Under the pieces are notes generated by a model. The model saw only the letters and a program-made list of their open reading frames with translations, searched no databases and was not told the origin of the DNA. The position numbers and the translations under genes are program-made. Shown one piece after another: positions 15,581 through 24,091 of a DNA stretch of 64,000 nucleotides. The stretch lies in the NCBI RefSeq assembly GCF_008330945.1, contig NZ_CP043489.1, positions 3,607,501 to 3,671,500 of the forward strand. Reading direction: 5' to 3'. Numbering within the stretch: position 1 is the stretch's first letter; each line of letters starts with the position of its first letter. The stretch comes from Labrys sp. KNU-23. Lineage in GTDB: Bacteria > Pseudomonadota > Alphaproteobacteria > Rhizobiales > Labraceae.

Positions 15581-16621
15581 TCAATCCGGCCAGCCGCCGG
15601 GGCTGGTCTCGGCGCCGTCGTCATATTTCGACAGCCATTCCACCGCCGTATCGCGGAAGCGGGTGAGGCCCTTGTAGTCGATCAGTTCGGGCGGCAGTGT
15701 CTGCAGCACGCGGTGGAGGCGCCGGCCCCATTTGGGCACCGTCACCAGTTCCTCCAGTTTGATCAGGTAGCAGCGGATCGGGAAGACGATGGCGTTGGAG
15801 CGCGGCAGGCGGAAGAAGCTCTGCAGTTCGACGCGCAGATGCAGCTTGTTGCCGATGTTCTCCGGCGTCAGCGTGGCGCGGTCCTTGCCCCATTTGTGAT
15901 AGTTTTCGGGCGAGGTGTCCAGGCGCGGATTGACCGTCATCGTCCAGTTGAGCCGCCGCGTAGGCGAACCCTGGCGCAGGTTCAGCATGAATTTGAGCGC
16001 CCGCTCGAACACGCCGAGCTGATGGGCCAGCGGCACCGGGCCGTGCCATTCCATGAAGTTCATGCCGATATCGAAATCGAGCGACCAGTCGGCCTGGGTG
16101 GTGACGATGCCGGCATCCATCCACAGATTGCCGTCGCGCTGGTCGAGCAGGCAGAAATCGCCCTGGGACTGGCGGGTGATGTATTCCATCGGCCCGTAGG
16201 GCAGGGTGGCGACGTCACCGAAGGTAAAGCGATCGTCGATGCCCAGGGGGCGGTTGATCCAGTGCCATTGGTCGCCGTCCCGCTCGAGCGTGAAATGCTC
16301 GGGATAGGCTGATGACATGCTCTCCATCAGCAGTTCGAGCAGGTCCCAGCCTGCCAGCGTCATGTGGGGCAGGGACTGGCAGCGCAGCGGATCTTCCTTG
16401 AGGACCTGCGCCCGATCGGCCATCTCCGAGACATAGTGCTCGTCGACGTCGATGGGGTGTTCGAAGACCGAGCCCTTCGGGCCTGCGGTATGCGGTTCGA
16501 TATTGACCGCATACATGTAGTTGTCCTTGTCGAAGGGGAAGGGAAAGCGGCGGATCCCCGTTTCCGAATTGCGGAAGGTGAAATCGTCGCGGAAGGTTTC
16601 CTGTCGGAATTGGATGCCCAT
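15581..16621 (-). CDS. Heme-dependent oxidative N-demethylase, alpha subunit (DUF3445)
   Basis: The 346-residue protein matches the DUF3445 family, the PAS-like heme subunit of heme-dependent oxidative N-demethylase (HODM) and of dimethylamine monooxygenase. Family features visible are FRNSETGIRRFPFPFD at the N-terminus, RPLGIDDRFTFGDVA in the middle, LHLRVELQSFFRLPRSNAIVFPIRCYL and a C-terminal RVLQTLPPELIDYKGL. The complex removes a methyl group from a secondary amine as a C1 unit. It is the last gene of the minus-strand operon. A 100-base palindrome separates it from the reductase gene, so its level may be set independently. Substrate cannot be read from sequence. Confidence 0.88.
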   Translation of the reverse strand: MGIQFRQETFRDDFTFRNSETGIRRFPFPFDKDNYMYAVNIEPHTAGPKGSVFEHPIDVDEHYVSEMADRAQVLKEDPLRCQSLPHMTLAGWDLLELLMESMSSAYPEHFTLERDGDQWHWINRPLGIDDRFTFGDVATLPYGPMEYITRQSQGDFCLLDQRDGNLWMDAGIVTTQADWSLDFDIGMNFMEWHGPVPLAHQLGVFERALKFMLNLRQGSPTRRLNWTMTVNPRLDTSPENYHKWGKDRATLTPENIGNKLHLRVELQSFFRLPRSNAIVFPIRCYLIKLEELVTVPKWGRRLHRVLQTLPPELIDYKGLTRFRDTAVEWLSKYDDGAETSPGGWPD

Positions 16622-16634
16622 GGGAATGTCCTTT

Positions 16635-16737
16635 CCTGGGACCGCCGGCTTTCAGCCGGCTCTTGAAACGGGAGATTCGGGGGAGAGCCGGTTTCGCGAC
16701 ATGCGAGCATGTCGCTGAGAAAGCCGGCGGTCCCAGG
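16635..16737. repeat. Nested palindromic repeat between N-demethylase alpha and beta genes
   Basis: Outer 19-bp arms are perfect: 16635-16653 (CCTGGGACCGCCGGCTTTC) and 16719-16737. Inside lie CCGGCTCT/AGAGCCGG and GCGACATGC (16696-16704) with GCATGTCGC (16707-16715). The half CCGGCGGTCCCAGG also appears at 15040-15053 just before the thioesterase. It fills the intergenic gap almost completely. Confidence 0.8.
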
Positions 16738-16739
16738 TA

Positions 16740-17705
16740 TTACAGATCCAGCACCAGTTCCCGGCCCTCGAAACGCGAGACGCAGGGCATGACCCTGGTG
16801 CCGGAGGCCTTGTCGGCTTCCGAGAGATAGTGGTCGTTGTGCATGAGCGTGCCGTCGCAGGAGAGCACCCGCGTCTCGCACTGGCCGCAGGCGCCGCCCC
16901 GGCACAGATAGGGCGCGTCGACGCCGGCCGCCTCGATCGCCTCCAGCATGCTCTGATGCGGCCCGACCTGGGCCTTCTTGCCCGATTGGGCCAGAGTGAT
17001 CTCGTAGGGCTTGCCGGAAGCAGGCGCGAGGAACTGCTCGTTGTGCAGGTTCTGCTCGGGCCAGCCTTCGTTGCGGGCGGTGTTGAGCACCCATTTGATC
17101 ATGCCGCCGGGCCCGCAGACATACAGATGCGTGCCGAGGGGCTGGCGGGCGAGCAAGTCGACCAGTGGGATCGCTTCGCTCTTGGCGTCGCGATAGATGT
17201 GGACCCGGCGGCCATAGCGCTCGGCCAGATGGGCGAGATAGGCGCCGTGCTCGTCCGAACGCACGGCGTAATGCAGCTCGAAGGGGCGGTCCTCGTCGGC
17301 AAGCTGCGCCATCATCGCCATGAAGGGCGTGATGCCGATGCCGCCGGCAAAGAGCAGGTGTTTCTTGGCGCGCTGGTCCGGCGGGAAGAGGTTGACCGGA
17401 TGGCTGATGCGGATGATGTCGCCGGGCCTGACTTTGCCGTGCAGGAACAGCGAGCCCCCGCGTCCGCTGTCGTCGCGCCGTACGCTGATGGTGTAGCAGG
17501 CGGTGTCGCCCGGGCGGCTCATCAGCGAATAGGGATTGCGCCGTAGCGTGGCGCCGTCCTCCATCTCCACCACGACGTGGGCGCCGCCCGAGAAGTTCGG
17601 CAGAAGCGAGCCGTCGACAGGCTTGAAATGAAAGCGCTTGATCTCCGGCGTGACCTGGTGGATCTCGCTGACGCGCACCTCGATCTTGGGTGTCTTGTCA
17701 CTCAT
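16740..17705 (-). CDS. N-demethylase reductase subunit (PDR/VanB family, FMN and 2Fe-2S)
   Basis: The 321-residue protein is a phthalate-dioxygenase-reductase type electron carrier: a flavin-binding barrel at about residues 10-105 (RNPYSLMSRPGDTACYTISV), an NAD(P)H domain from about 110 (LLFAGGIGITPFMAMM, YVCGPGGM), and a plant-type ferredoxin domain at the C-terminus with CRGGACGQCETRVLSC supplying the four 2Fe-2S ligands. It delivers electrons to the heme subunit. ATG 17705 overlaps the stop of the next upstream gene (ATGA). An upstream extension of the frame is antisense-like and rejected. Confidence 0.9.
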   Translation of the reverse strand: MSDKTPKIEVRVSEIHQVTPEIKRFHFKPVDGSLLPNFSGGAHVVVEMEDGATLRRNPYSLMSRPGDTACYTISVRRDDSGRGGSLFLHGKVRPGDIIRISHPVNLFPPDQRAKKHLLFAGGIGITPFMAMMAQLADEDRPFELHYAVRSDEHGAYLAHLAERYGRRVHIYRDAKSEAIPLVDLLARQPLGTHLYVCGPGGMIKWVLNTARNEGWPEQNLHNEQFLAPASGKPYEITLAQSGKKAQVGPHQSMLEAIEAAGVDAPYLCRGGACGQCETRVLSCDGTLMHNDHYLSEADKASGTRVMPCVSRFEGRELVLDL

Positions 17706-18328
17706 GGAAAGGCCTCCTCGGTCGGCGGAACGACACCAGGCTCCTCGGCGTCGATGCACACGCCCTGGAATGCGGCAATGCGGCGCGAATAATGGTCGCG
17801 CACCAGCAGCGTCAGGCCGCAATGGGCACATTTGACCGGCTGCGTGCGCACATGCTCGGTGATGCCCTTGCAATGCACGCATTGCACCCGGCGCTCTTCC
17901 GAGCCGCGGTGCTCGGTCTGGATGGAGAGGTGGTCGACGCCGGCTTCGATCGCAAGCTTCATGGCCTGGCCGATCAGGCCTTCCGTGCCGGCCAGATAGA
18001 TCTGGGTGCCCATATGGGCCGTCGCCAATGTCTGGGCCAGGCGCGGCAGGGCGGCGGCGATGCTCGGACCCTCATAGAACATGTCGGGGCCGAGTGCCCT
18101 GAGCGCCTCGCCCAGATTCTTGGGGGCGGCTCCGCCGGGCACATCGTGGATGTGCCCGGGCACATAGATGATGTGAGCCCTGTCGAGAAAGGCGGCGTCG
18201 GCCGTCTTGGCCGCGTCGAGGATCGCCTGGCCGCCTTCGGCATCCGCCACGAACAGGTGCCGCTTGGCGCCGGGGCGGATGGCAAGCGTGCCATAGACAG
18301 GACGGCTCTTGATGCCGGATACGAGCAT
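17702..18328 (-). CDS. N-demethylase small subunit (DmmA-like, C-terminal zinc ribbon)
   Basis: The 208-residue protein resembles the small subunit of dimethylamine monooxygenase/HODM (DmmA-like). It has an N-terminal NAD(P)-reductase-like alpha/beta region (HLFVADAEGGQAILDA, MGTQIYLAGTEGLIGQAM) and a C-terminal rubredoxin-like ribbon with CVHC and CAHC near residues 150-168, followed by VRDHYSRRIAAFQGV. I judge the zinc or iron ligands to be intact. Overlap with the reductase gene by four bases argues for equal synthesis. An 11-bp hairpin lies upstream, between it and the delta gene. Confidence 0.82.
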   Translation of the reverse strand: MLVSGIKSRPVYGTLAIRPGAKRHLFVADAEGGQAILDAAKTADAAFLDRAHIIYVPGHIHDVPGGAAPKNLGEALRALGPDMFYEGPSIAAALPRLAQTLATAHMGTQIYLAGTEGLIGQAMKLAIEAGVDHLSIQTEHRGSEERRVQCVHCKGITEHVRTQPVKCAHCGLTLLVRDHYSRRIAAFQGVCIDAEEPGVVPPTEEAFP

Positions 18329-18393
18329 GGTTCTATCGAAACTCCAGCGCGAACGGAAACAGACGCAGCCAGGATCTGGCTATCATGTACAAC

Positions 18394-18419
18394 GGCCCCT
18401 CTCCTGCGGGAGAGGGGCC
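18394..18419. repeat. Hairpin GGCCCCTCTCC-TGCG-GGAGAGGGGCC between delta and small-subunit genes
   Basis: Arms 18394-18404 and 18409-18419 are perfectly complementary (11 bp) with a four-base loop. It lies eight bases after the stop of the GcvT-like gene (reading the minus strand). It may attenuate or stabilise the operon mRNA. Confidence 0.65.
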
Positions 18420-18426
18420 AGGCGCC

Positions 18427-19563
18427 TCACAACGCCGTACGCTTCTTCTTCTCCGGATCGTCGAAGGTGATGGTATGGGCGATCGCCGAGCACTGCACGT
18501 TCTTGCCCTTGACCTCGAGCTTGGTGCCCTGCTTGGCGACGTCGACGGCCATGCGGGCGATCGCCATCGAGCGGTTGGTCAGGCGCGAATACATGCCGCA
18601 GGTGACCACGCCCACCTTCTTGCCGCCGGCCCACAGCTCGTCGCCGGCATCGAGGATCTTGTCAGTGTCGGCGAGGACGCCGAAGATCTTGAAGCGTTCC
18701 TTGCCCTTGAGGCGGTAGTGCTCCTCGGCGCCGCGGAAGCCGGTCTTGCCGGGCGAGACGGTGAAGGTGAGGCCGAGTTCCCACAGCGTGTCGCCCGGGC
18801 CCTCGTTCTCGAAGGGATACATCTGCGAATTGTCATAGGGATAGAACAGCAGATAGCTTTCCACCCTGAGCCAGTCGAGCGCGGTGAAGGAGGCGGGCAC
18901 GATGCCCATGCGCTTACCTTCCTTCAGGATGGTGTCCCAGATCTCCACCGCGTCTTCCGACTTGCAGAAGATCTCGTAGCCGCGCTCGCCGGTATAGCCG
19001 GTGCGCGAGATCATCACAGGCTTGCCGAACAGGGTGGTCTGCATGTGATGGAAATATTTGAGGTCCTTGATGCCAGGCACGTGCTTGGCGAGGTATTTCA
19101 CCGCCAGCGGGCCCTGCAGCGACAGGTCCTGCAGATCGTCGTCGAAGATCACGGCGACGTTCTTGCCGGCCGCGTCGCGGGCCATGTCCTCGAAGCCGGT
19201 GCCCGAGCCATAGACCGTCATCCAGCTGTTGGGGCCGGTGCGATAGAGGATGCAGTCGTCGGTGAACTTGCCGGCATCGTTGAGCACGCAGGCATAGGCC
19301 GACTTGCCGGGCACGATCTTGCGCACGTCGCGCGTGGTCAGCCGCTGCAGCACCTGGTGCGAATGCGGGCCGACCAGATGGGACTTGCGCAGGCCGGACA
19401 CGTCCATCAGCGCCGCCTTGGTGCGGATCGCCTCATGCTCGTCGGCGAGGTCGGACTTGGTATAGGTCCAGGCCGTCTCCATCCCGTTCCAGTCTTCCAG
19501 GGTGGAGCCGAGGGCTCGGTGGCGGGCTGCGAGCGGCGAACGCCGCCAGGACATGACACTCAT
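18427..19563 (-). CDS. GcvT-family aminomethyltransferase (N-demethylase folate subunit, delta)
   Basis: The 378-residue protein is a glycine-cleavage T-protein homologue with MDVSGLRKSHLVGPHSHQVLQRLTTRD-type N-terminus, SLQGPLAVKYL, SRTGYTGERGYEIF and LDWLRVESYLLFYPYDNS near the middle, and VTCGMYSRLTNRSMAIARM near the end. In HODM complexes such a subunit takes formaldehyde from demethylation onto tetrahydrofolate. The ATG at 19563, after AGAAGGGAAC, gives the expected N-terminus. It sits between the DUF1989-GcvT fusion and the small subunit gene in the same operon. Confidence 0.87.
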   Translation of the reverse strand: MSVMSWRRSPLAARHRALGSTLEDWNGMETAWTYTKSDLADEHEAIRTKAALMDVSGLRKSHLVGPHSHQVLQRLTTRDVRKIVPGKSAYACVLNDAGKFTDDCILYRTGPNSWMTVYGSGTGFEDMARDAAGKNVAVIFDDDLQDLSLQGPLAVKYLAKHVPGIKDLKYFHHMQTTLFGKPVMISRTGYTGERGYEIFCKSEDAVEIWDTILKEGKRMGIVPASFTALDWLRVESYLLFYPYDNSQMYPFENEGPGDTLWELGLTFTVSPGKTGFRGAEEHYRLKGKERFKIFGVLADTDKILDAGDELWAGGKKVGVVTCGMYSRLTNRSMAIARMAVDVAKQGTKLEVKGKNVQCSAIAHTITFDDPEKKKRTAL

Positions 19564-19588
19564 GGATGTTCCCTTCTGTGATTGGTGG

Positions 19589-19604
19589 CCGGTCTTCGGA
19601 CCGG
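19589..19604. promoter_or_regulatory. UUCG-tetraloop hairpin between the two GcvT-type genes
   Basis: CCGGTC-TTCG-GACCGG forms a six-pair stem with a stable tetraloop (the sequence is symmetric, so it folds on either strand). It is in the 78-base gap of the operon and has no T-run, so it is more likely an mRNA stability or attenuation element than a full terminator. Confidence 0.5.
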
Positions 19605-19641
19605 TGTGGTTGGGCTGGCAAGGCCGGAGAGCGAGGCCGCG

Positions 19642-21915
19642 TTACATCCTCACCCTCGTCTTGTCCGGGTCGTAATGGGCAAAGCGGACGACCTTGGCCT
19701 TGAGGCGCTTCTGGTGGCCGTCGAGCTTGCCGATCTCGAGTTCGGTGCCGATCTCGGCCGAGCCGATGTCGACGCGGGCGAGGGCGATGTTCTTGTCGAG
19801 AATGGGCGAGCGCATGCCGGAGGTAACCACGCCGATGCGGGCGCGCCCGGCATATACATGATCGCCGTGATGGGCGGTCTCGCGTCCCTCGATCTCCAGG
19901 CCGACGAGCTTGCGCTGCGGCTCGGCCTTGCGCTTGACCAGGGCCTCCTTGCCGACGAAGTCGCCCTTCTTGGAGACCAGCGGCACGGTGAAGGCGATGC
20001 CGGCCTCGAACGGGTCGGTCTCGTCGGAGAATTCGTAATGGGCGAAGATCAGCCCGGCCTCGATGCGCAGCATGTCGAGCGCCTCCAGCCCCATGGGGAC
20101 CACGCCGAGCGGCTTGCCGGCCTTGAAGACGGCATCCCACACGGCCTCGCCATCGCGGGGATGACAGAAGATCTCGTAGCCGAGTTCGCCGGTATAGCCG
20201 GTGCGCGAGACCACCACGGCCGGGCCCTGGGCATGGCCGAGGCGGCCGACGGTGGAACGGAACACCCCGATCTCGTTGGCAGCCGGCTGGGCCGGCGGCG
20301 TCCAGATGATCTTGGCGATCAGGTCACGGCTCTTGGGGCCCTGCACGGCGAGATTGTGGAGCTGGTCGGTCGAGGAGCGGATCCAGACCTTGAAGCCCTT
20401 TTCCTCGGCGAGCTGGCGCAGATGCACGCCGACATAGGGATCGCCGCAGACGAGGCGGAACTGCTGCGGCCCGAGGCGGAAGACGGTGCCGTCGTCCAGC
20501 ATGCCGCCATGCGGATAGCAGATGGCGGTATAGACCACCTGGCCCACCGAAAGCTTGGTGATGTCGCGCGTCACGGCATAGTCGAGCAGCGCCTCGGCGT
20601 CGGGGCCGAGTACCTCGAACTTGCGCAGGGCGGAAAGGTCGATCACCGCCACCTTTTCGCGGCAGGCCCAATATTCGGCCACCGCGCCATCGGCGAGGAA
20701 GGAATTGGCGAGCCAATAGCCGCGATACTCGACCATGCGGCGCGAAAGGGGAGCGACCTTCGAATGGAACGCCGTCTCCTTGGTGAAGACCGGAGGGGAA
20801 TCGGGTGTCATGCGCGTAGCGATCGCCTTGGGGAATTCGTGATGTGCGTCATAGACGCGGACCTGGATGTCGGTGGGGTTCCAGCCATTGGCCGGGTCGA
20901 TGTCGTCGGCACAGGAGGAGGCGGCACAGGTGAGGTCGACCAGGGCGCGCATCAGCACGTAGTCGCCGGGGCGCGACCAAGGCTCGTCGGCACTGATGGT
21001 GCCGTCATGGTTGACCTGCGTGTTGAAGAAGAAATTGATCGCCGGCCAGCCGGGACGGGGGGCGATGCCGTCCTGCGCCAACACCCTGTTGAAGTTCTCC
21101 GAGCAGGAATCATGGCCCGGATAACCCATGTCGTCGTAATATTTCATGGTGCAGGCGAGGCCGAAGGTGTCGTGCCGCCCGCAGGTGTCCTGCACCACTT
21201 CCACCGTGGCGCGCATGCGCTGGTCGAAGAATTTCGAGAACAGGCCCGGCCCCGGATAGGCGCGGCCCATCAAAGTGCGGGTCGCGGTGGCGTCGAGGCC
21301 GCATTCGATGCCCTGCTTGAGCAGCTCGGTGTCGAAGGCGAGGAAATCCGAGCATTGGCGCCCGTCAATGTCCATGATCTGGATATATTGGCCGGCCTTG
21401 ACCTCGAAACGCTCCGCGGTCGCGGCCTTCACCCGGAAATCCTGGACCGGGGTGGCGAGAGGCGGCGCGGGTTGGCTTTGCGGCGCCCGGTTCACGGTTT
21501 CGTCGCTGCGTGCGATCTCCAGGTGGAAGTCGGTGGCCGGTACCACGGCATCGGCCGTCGAATCGCCGGCCGGCACGATGAGCACGCAGGTCATGTCGCG
21601 CTCGGCCGCCAGCGAAAGGGCCTCGCCCGCCGGGGCATCGGGGCCCGAGATCAGGATGCCGCTGGCGCTGGCAAGATCGTGGCCGGCGAGCCGATGGTGG
21701 GTGGCGGCGGCATTCTCATTGGCGGCGATCAGGCCCGCCAGCGCATCGCGCGGGGCGGCGGGATGACCGGATGGCAGGCTCTCCTGCGCCGCGAAGGCAT
21801 AGAGCAGGGCGTTCTGGCCGCCCTCCAGATCCGTCAGGCGCAGGTGATCGCCCTTGCCGAGGGCGAAGACCTGGCTCGATCCGCCGGCGACACGAAGCAT
21901 TTCGGCTTCAGGCAT
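19642..21915 (-). CDS. DUF1989 domain fused to GcvT aminomethyltransferase
   Basis: The 757-residue chain has two parts. Residues about 1-345 belong to the DUF1989 (urea-carboxylase-associated) fold: a degenerate first copy, then one with Cys188 in DIDGRQCSDF, DTCGRHDT (Cys245, His248), HDSCSENF (His268, Cys271) and CAASSCADDIDPANGWNPTDI (Cys330, Cys335), a likely metal site. DUF1989 proteins include carboxyguanidine deiminase. Residues about 370-757 are a complete GcvT protein (IDLSALRKFEVLGPDA, SRTGYTGELGYEIF, VTSGMRSPILDKNIALARV). A deamidation or C-N hydrolysis function joined to folate-dependent C1 transfer is suggested; no function is known to me. The gene lies mid-operon, after the flavin reductase. 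Confidence 0.85.
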   Translation of the reverse strand: MPEAEMLRVAGGSSQVFALGKGDHLRLTDLEGGQNALLYAFAAQESLPSGHPAAPRDALAGLIAANENAAATHHRLAGHDLASASGILISGPDAPAGEALSLAAERDMTCVLIVPAGDSTADAVVPATDFHLEIARSDETVNRAPQSQPAPPLATPVQDFRVKAATAERFEVKAGQYIQIMDIDGRQCSDFLAFDTELLKQGIECGLDATATRTLMGRAYPGPGLFSKFFDQRMRATVEVVQDTCGRHDTFGLACTMKYYDDMGYPGHDSCSENFNRVLAQDGIAPRPGWPAINFFFNTQVNHDGTISADEPWSRPGDYVLMRALVDLTCAASSCADDIDPANGWNPTDIQVRVYDAHHEFPKAIATRMTPDSPPVFTKETAFHSKVAPLSRRMVEYRGYWLANSFLADGAVAEYWACREKVAVIDLSALRKFEVLGPDAEALLDYAVTRDITKLSVGQVVYTAICYPHGGMLDDGTVFRLGPQQFRLVCGDPYVGVHLRQLAEEKGFKVWIRSSTDQLHNLAVQGPKSRDLIAKIIWTPPAQPAANEIGVFRSTVGRLGHAQGPAVVVSRTGYTGELGYEIFCHPRDGEAVWDAVFKAGKPLGVVPMGLEALDMLRIEAGLIFAHYEFSDETDPFEAGIAFTVPLVSKKGDFVGKEALVKRKAEPQRKLVGLEIEGRETAHHGDHVYAGRARIGVVTSGMRSPILDKNIALARVDIGSAEIGTELEIGKLDGHQKRLKAKVVRFAHYDPDKTRVRM

Positions 21916-21980
21916 GGCAAACCACTCCTACAAGCAAGCGAACGGGCAGGACGAGCCCGCATGATTGACGATATGCAGTG

Positions 21981-22517
21981 CTACTCGGCTTCCTCTCCCA
22001 GCACCCGGTAGCGGCCGCCGAAGAAGAGCAGCGGCTCGCCCTCGACATTGTGCTCCATGTCGACCACCCGGCCGACGATGATGCGGTGGTCGCCGCCCTC
22101 GTACTGGGCATGGTGCAGGCAGTCGAAGGCCGCCATGGTCTGCGGCAGGATCGGCGCTCCGAAGCGCCCAGCCGTGTAGGCCACGCCCGTCCATTTGTCC
22201 TGGCTCTGCCGCGCGAAGCGGGCCGACAGGGCACGCTGTTCCTTGCGCAGCACGTTCACGCAGAAGCCCGGCGCTTCCAGGAAGGCAGACAGGCTGCGTG
22301 CCTTGTTGGCGATGGAGAACAGCACCAGCGGCGGGTCGAGCGAGACCGAGGAAAAGGAGTTGGCGGTGATGCCGATCAGCCCGGCGGTTGGATGGGTGGC
22401 CGTCACCACGGTGACGCCGGTGGCAAACAGCCCGAGCGCCCCGCGAAAGCGCAGGGGATCGATGGATTCCTGGACGATATCCGCCGTCGCCGGCTTTGCT
22501 GCAGAACCCTGGACCAT
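21981..22517 (-). CDS. Flavin reductase family protein (two-component monooxygenase partner)
   Basis: The 178-residue protein has the flavin-reductase-like FMN-binding split-barrel pattern: FRGALGLFATGVTVVTATHP, GITANSFSSVSLDPPLVLFSIANKA (core shown), and GDHRIIVGRVVDME near the C-terminus. Enzymes of this class reduce FMN or FAD with NAD(P)H and pass it to a monooxygenase partner. The gene just upstream on the same strand encodes an acyl-CoA-dehydrogenase-like flavoprotein, the common partner of such reductases. About 65 bases separate it from the DUF1989-GcvT gene. Confidence 0.88.
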   Translation of the reverse strand: MVQGSAAKPATADIVQESIDPLRFRGALGLFATGVTVVTATHPTAGLIGITANSFSSVSLDPPLVLFSIANKARSLSAFLEAPGFCVNVLRKEQRALSARFARQSQDKWTGVAYTAGRFGAPILPQTMAAFDCLHHAQYEGGDHRIIVGRVVDMEHNVEGEPLLFFGGRYRVLGEEAE

Positions 22518-22570
22518 CTTGCCTCACACCCTTACCGTCGTCGGCGCTTGCGCGCCGATCCCGGTATACT

Positions 22571-22590
22571 CCGGATTCGCATGAATCCGG
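22571..22590. repeat. Hairpin CCGGATTC-GCAT-GAATCCGG between flavin reductase and flavoprotein genes
   Basis: Perfect 8-bp arms (22571-22578 and 22583-22590) lie within the 161-base gap between the two operon genes. A weaker GC palindrome (TCGGCG/CGCCGA) lies just beside it. Confidence 0.55.
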
Positions 22591-22678
22591 GAGGCCGCTC
22601 GACGCCGTCGCCGCTCTGCCGGCGAGGCCATCGTGACGGACTGCACGTCCCACCAAGGATTGCGTCTCCAGCCGCATC

Positions 22679-24091
22679 TTACGCCGTCTTCCGAATGGCT
22701 GGGGGATTGATTTCGGCCAGAAGACGCTCTGCCAGAGCGCGCTTGGCGTCCACATCCATCTTCTTGATCTCGTTGTTGAGAACGCGCTCGTTGATCGAGG
22801 TGTTCCAATAATCGACCGCCTCGAAGCCCAGCAGCGAGGTCTTGCCGACGAACTGGCGCAGCACCTCGTTGGTGGGGCCCATCACCCAGCCGGCCTTGGC
22901 GTCGCGCAGATAGCGCTCGATCTGCAGCTCGGGCTTGTAGCCGGTGCCGCCGCAGGCGTGCAGCATCTTGTCGGAAACGGCGGCGACGTTCTTGGCGGCG
23001 GCGAATTTCAATTGCCAGAGCCAATGCAGCAGGCCGGCACGCGGCAGGAAGGAAACATCGTTCTTGTGAACGGACCAGTCATTGTTGCGGGTGGCGTCGT
23101 CCAGCGCCTTGGCGATCAGGAAGTCCATCGAGCGCACCACATTGGTATCGATGATGGCTTCGCCGACATAGTCCTGGATGGTGGCGTAGTCGGCCACCCG
23201 CATGCCGACATCCTTGTGGGTCTTCTTGGTGGTATGGGCCTTGGCGATGTCGATCATGCCCATGGCGATGCCGCTCCAGCAGGCGGAGGAGCACAGCAGG
23301 AAGAAGGGATCGACCACCTCGTCATTGGAGCGGGCGCCGTCACCGATCGGGCCGACCAGGCGGTTGCGCGGCACCACCTTGTTGACCTCCAGCGGACCGG
23401 ACTGGTTGCCGCGCAGGCCGAGGCCGTTCCAGCTGCCGGGATCGTTGGTGATCTCGTCGCCGAGGATGAGGAAGCAGGACAGGTCGGCGTAATTGCCGTT
23501 GAAGTTGGGGGAGGTCGTCTGCACGATGTACCAGTCGGCGAAGCCGCCCGACGTGGTCCAGGACGCCTTCTTGCGGACGTGCCAGCCTTCCTTGGTTTCC
23601 TCGACGCCCGAGGAGATCGGGTACCAGAAATGCGAGCCGGTTTCCGGATCGGAATAGGACAGGGTGCCGATCAGGCAGTCCTTGTCGAGACGGCGCAAGA
23701 TGTCCTTGAGGGCCGCATTGTCATGGTGGCGCAGCAAGGCGGCGGCAACGGCGCCGGTGTGCATGGTGTAGCACATCGCCGTGGAGGCGCAGCCATAGCG
23801 GGCGATGGTCTCCACCACCATGGCGACGCAAATGTGATTCTCGCCCTGGCCCCCGAGCTCCTTGGGCACGATCAGGCCCAGAAAGCCGTGCTCGGCCAGG
23901 ATCTGGAAGTTCTTGCGCGGATAGGCGCGGTTCCTGTCACTCTCGATGGCGTTGGCGCGCAGCTCCGTCTGGCACAGCTCGATGAGCTTGGCCTGCAACG
24001 TCTTCTGGCGCTCGGTCAGCATCCATTGCGGATCCCACTCGAAACCCAGGCCCCAGAATGGCTCATTCCCCCACATCTTGCGTGACGACAT
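22679..24091 (-). CDS. Acyl-CoA-dehydrogenase-fold flavoprotein, probable FMN/FAD-dependent monooxygenase
   Basis: The 470-residue protein has the acyl-CoA dehydrogenase fold: N-terminal helices with FLGLIVPKELGGQGENH, a middle barrel (TLSYSDPETGSHFWYP, WTTSGGFADWYIVQT), and C-terminal helices with MLHACGGTGYKPELQIERYLRDAKAG-type end (shortened here). It does not show the acyl-CoA pathway context: the neighbour is a flavin reductase and the operon is for N-demethylation. This suggests a group D flavin monooxygenase acting on an amine. It starts the minus-strand operon; the AAGGATG upstream of ATG 24091 fits. Whether it oxidises or oxygenates its substrate is unknown. Confidence 0.82.
   Translation of the reverse strand: MSSRKMWGNEPFWGLGFEWDPQWMLTERQKTLQAKLIELCQTELRANAIESDRNRAYPRKNFQILAEHGFLGLIVPKELGGQGENHICVAMVVETIARYGCASTAMCYTMHTGAVAAALLRHHDNAALKDILRRLDKDCLIGTLSYSDPETGSHFWYPISSGVEETKEGWHVRKKASWTTSGGFADWYIVQTTSPNFNGNYADLSCFLILGDEITNDPGSWNGLGLRGNQSGPLEVNKVVPRNRLVGPIGDGARSNDEVVDPFFLLCSSACWSGIAMGMIDIAKAHTTKKTHKDVGMRVADYATIQDYVGEAIIDTNVVRSMDFLIAKALDDATRNNDWSVHKNDVSFLPRAGLLHWLWQLKFAAAKNVAAVSDKMLHACGGTGYKPELQIERYLRDAKAGWVMGPTNEVLRQFVGKTSLLGFEAVDYWNTSINERVLNNEIKKMDVDAKRALAERLLAEINPPAIRKTA

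Noticed and set aside
19582..22011. An 809-codon open frame on the plus strand opposite the GcvT genes
   Set aside because: It is fully antisense to two well-recognised genes, has no recognisable domain, and is the expected by-product of GC-rich coding DNA.
22958..24085. A 375-codon plus-strand frame opposite the flavoprotein gene
   Set aside because: The protein is rich in Gly, Val and Asp with no motif, and it mirrors the codon pattern of the minus-strand gene.
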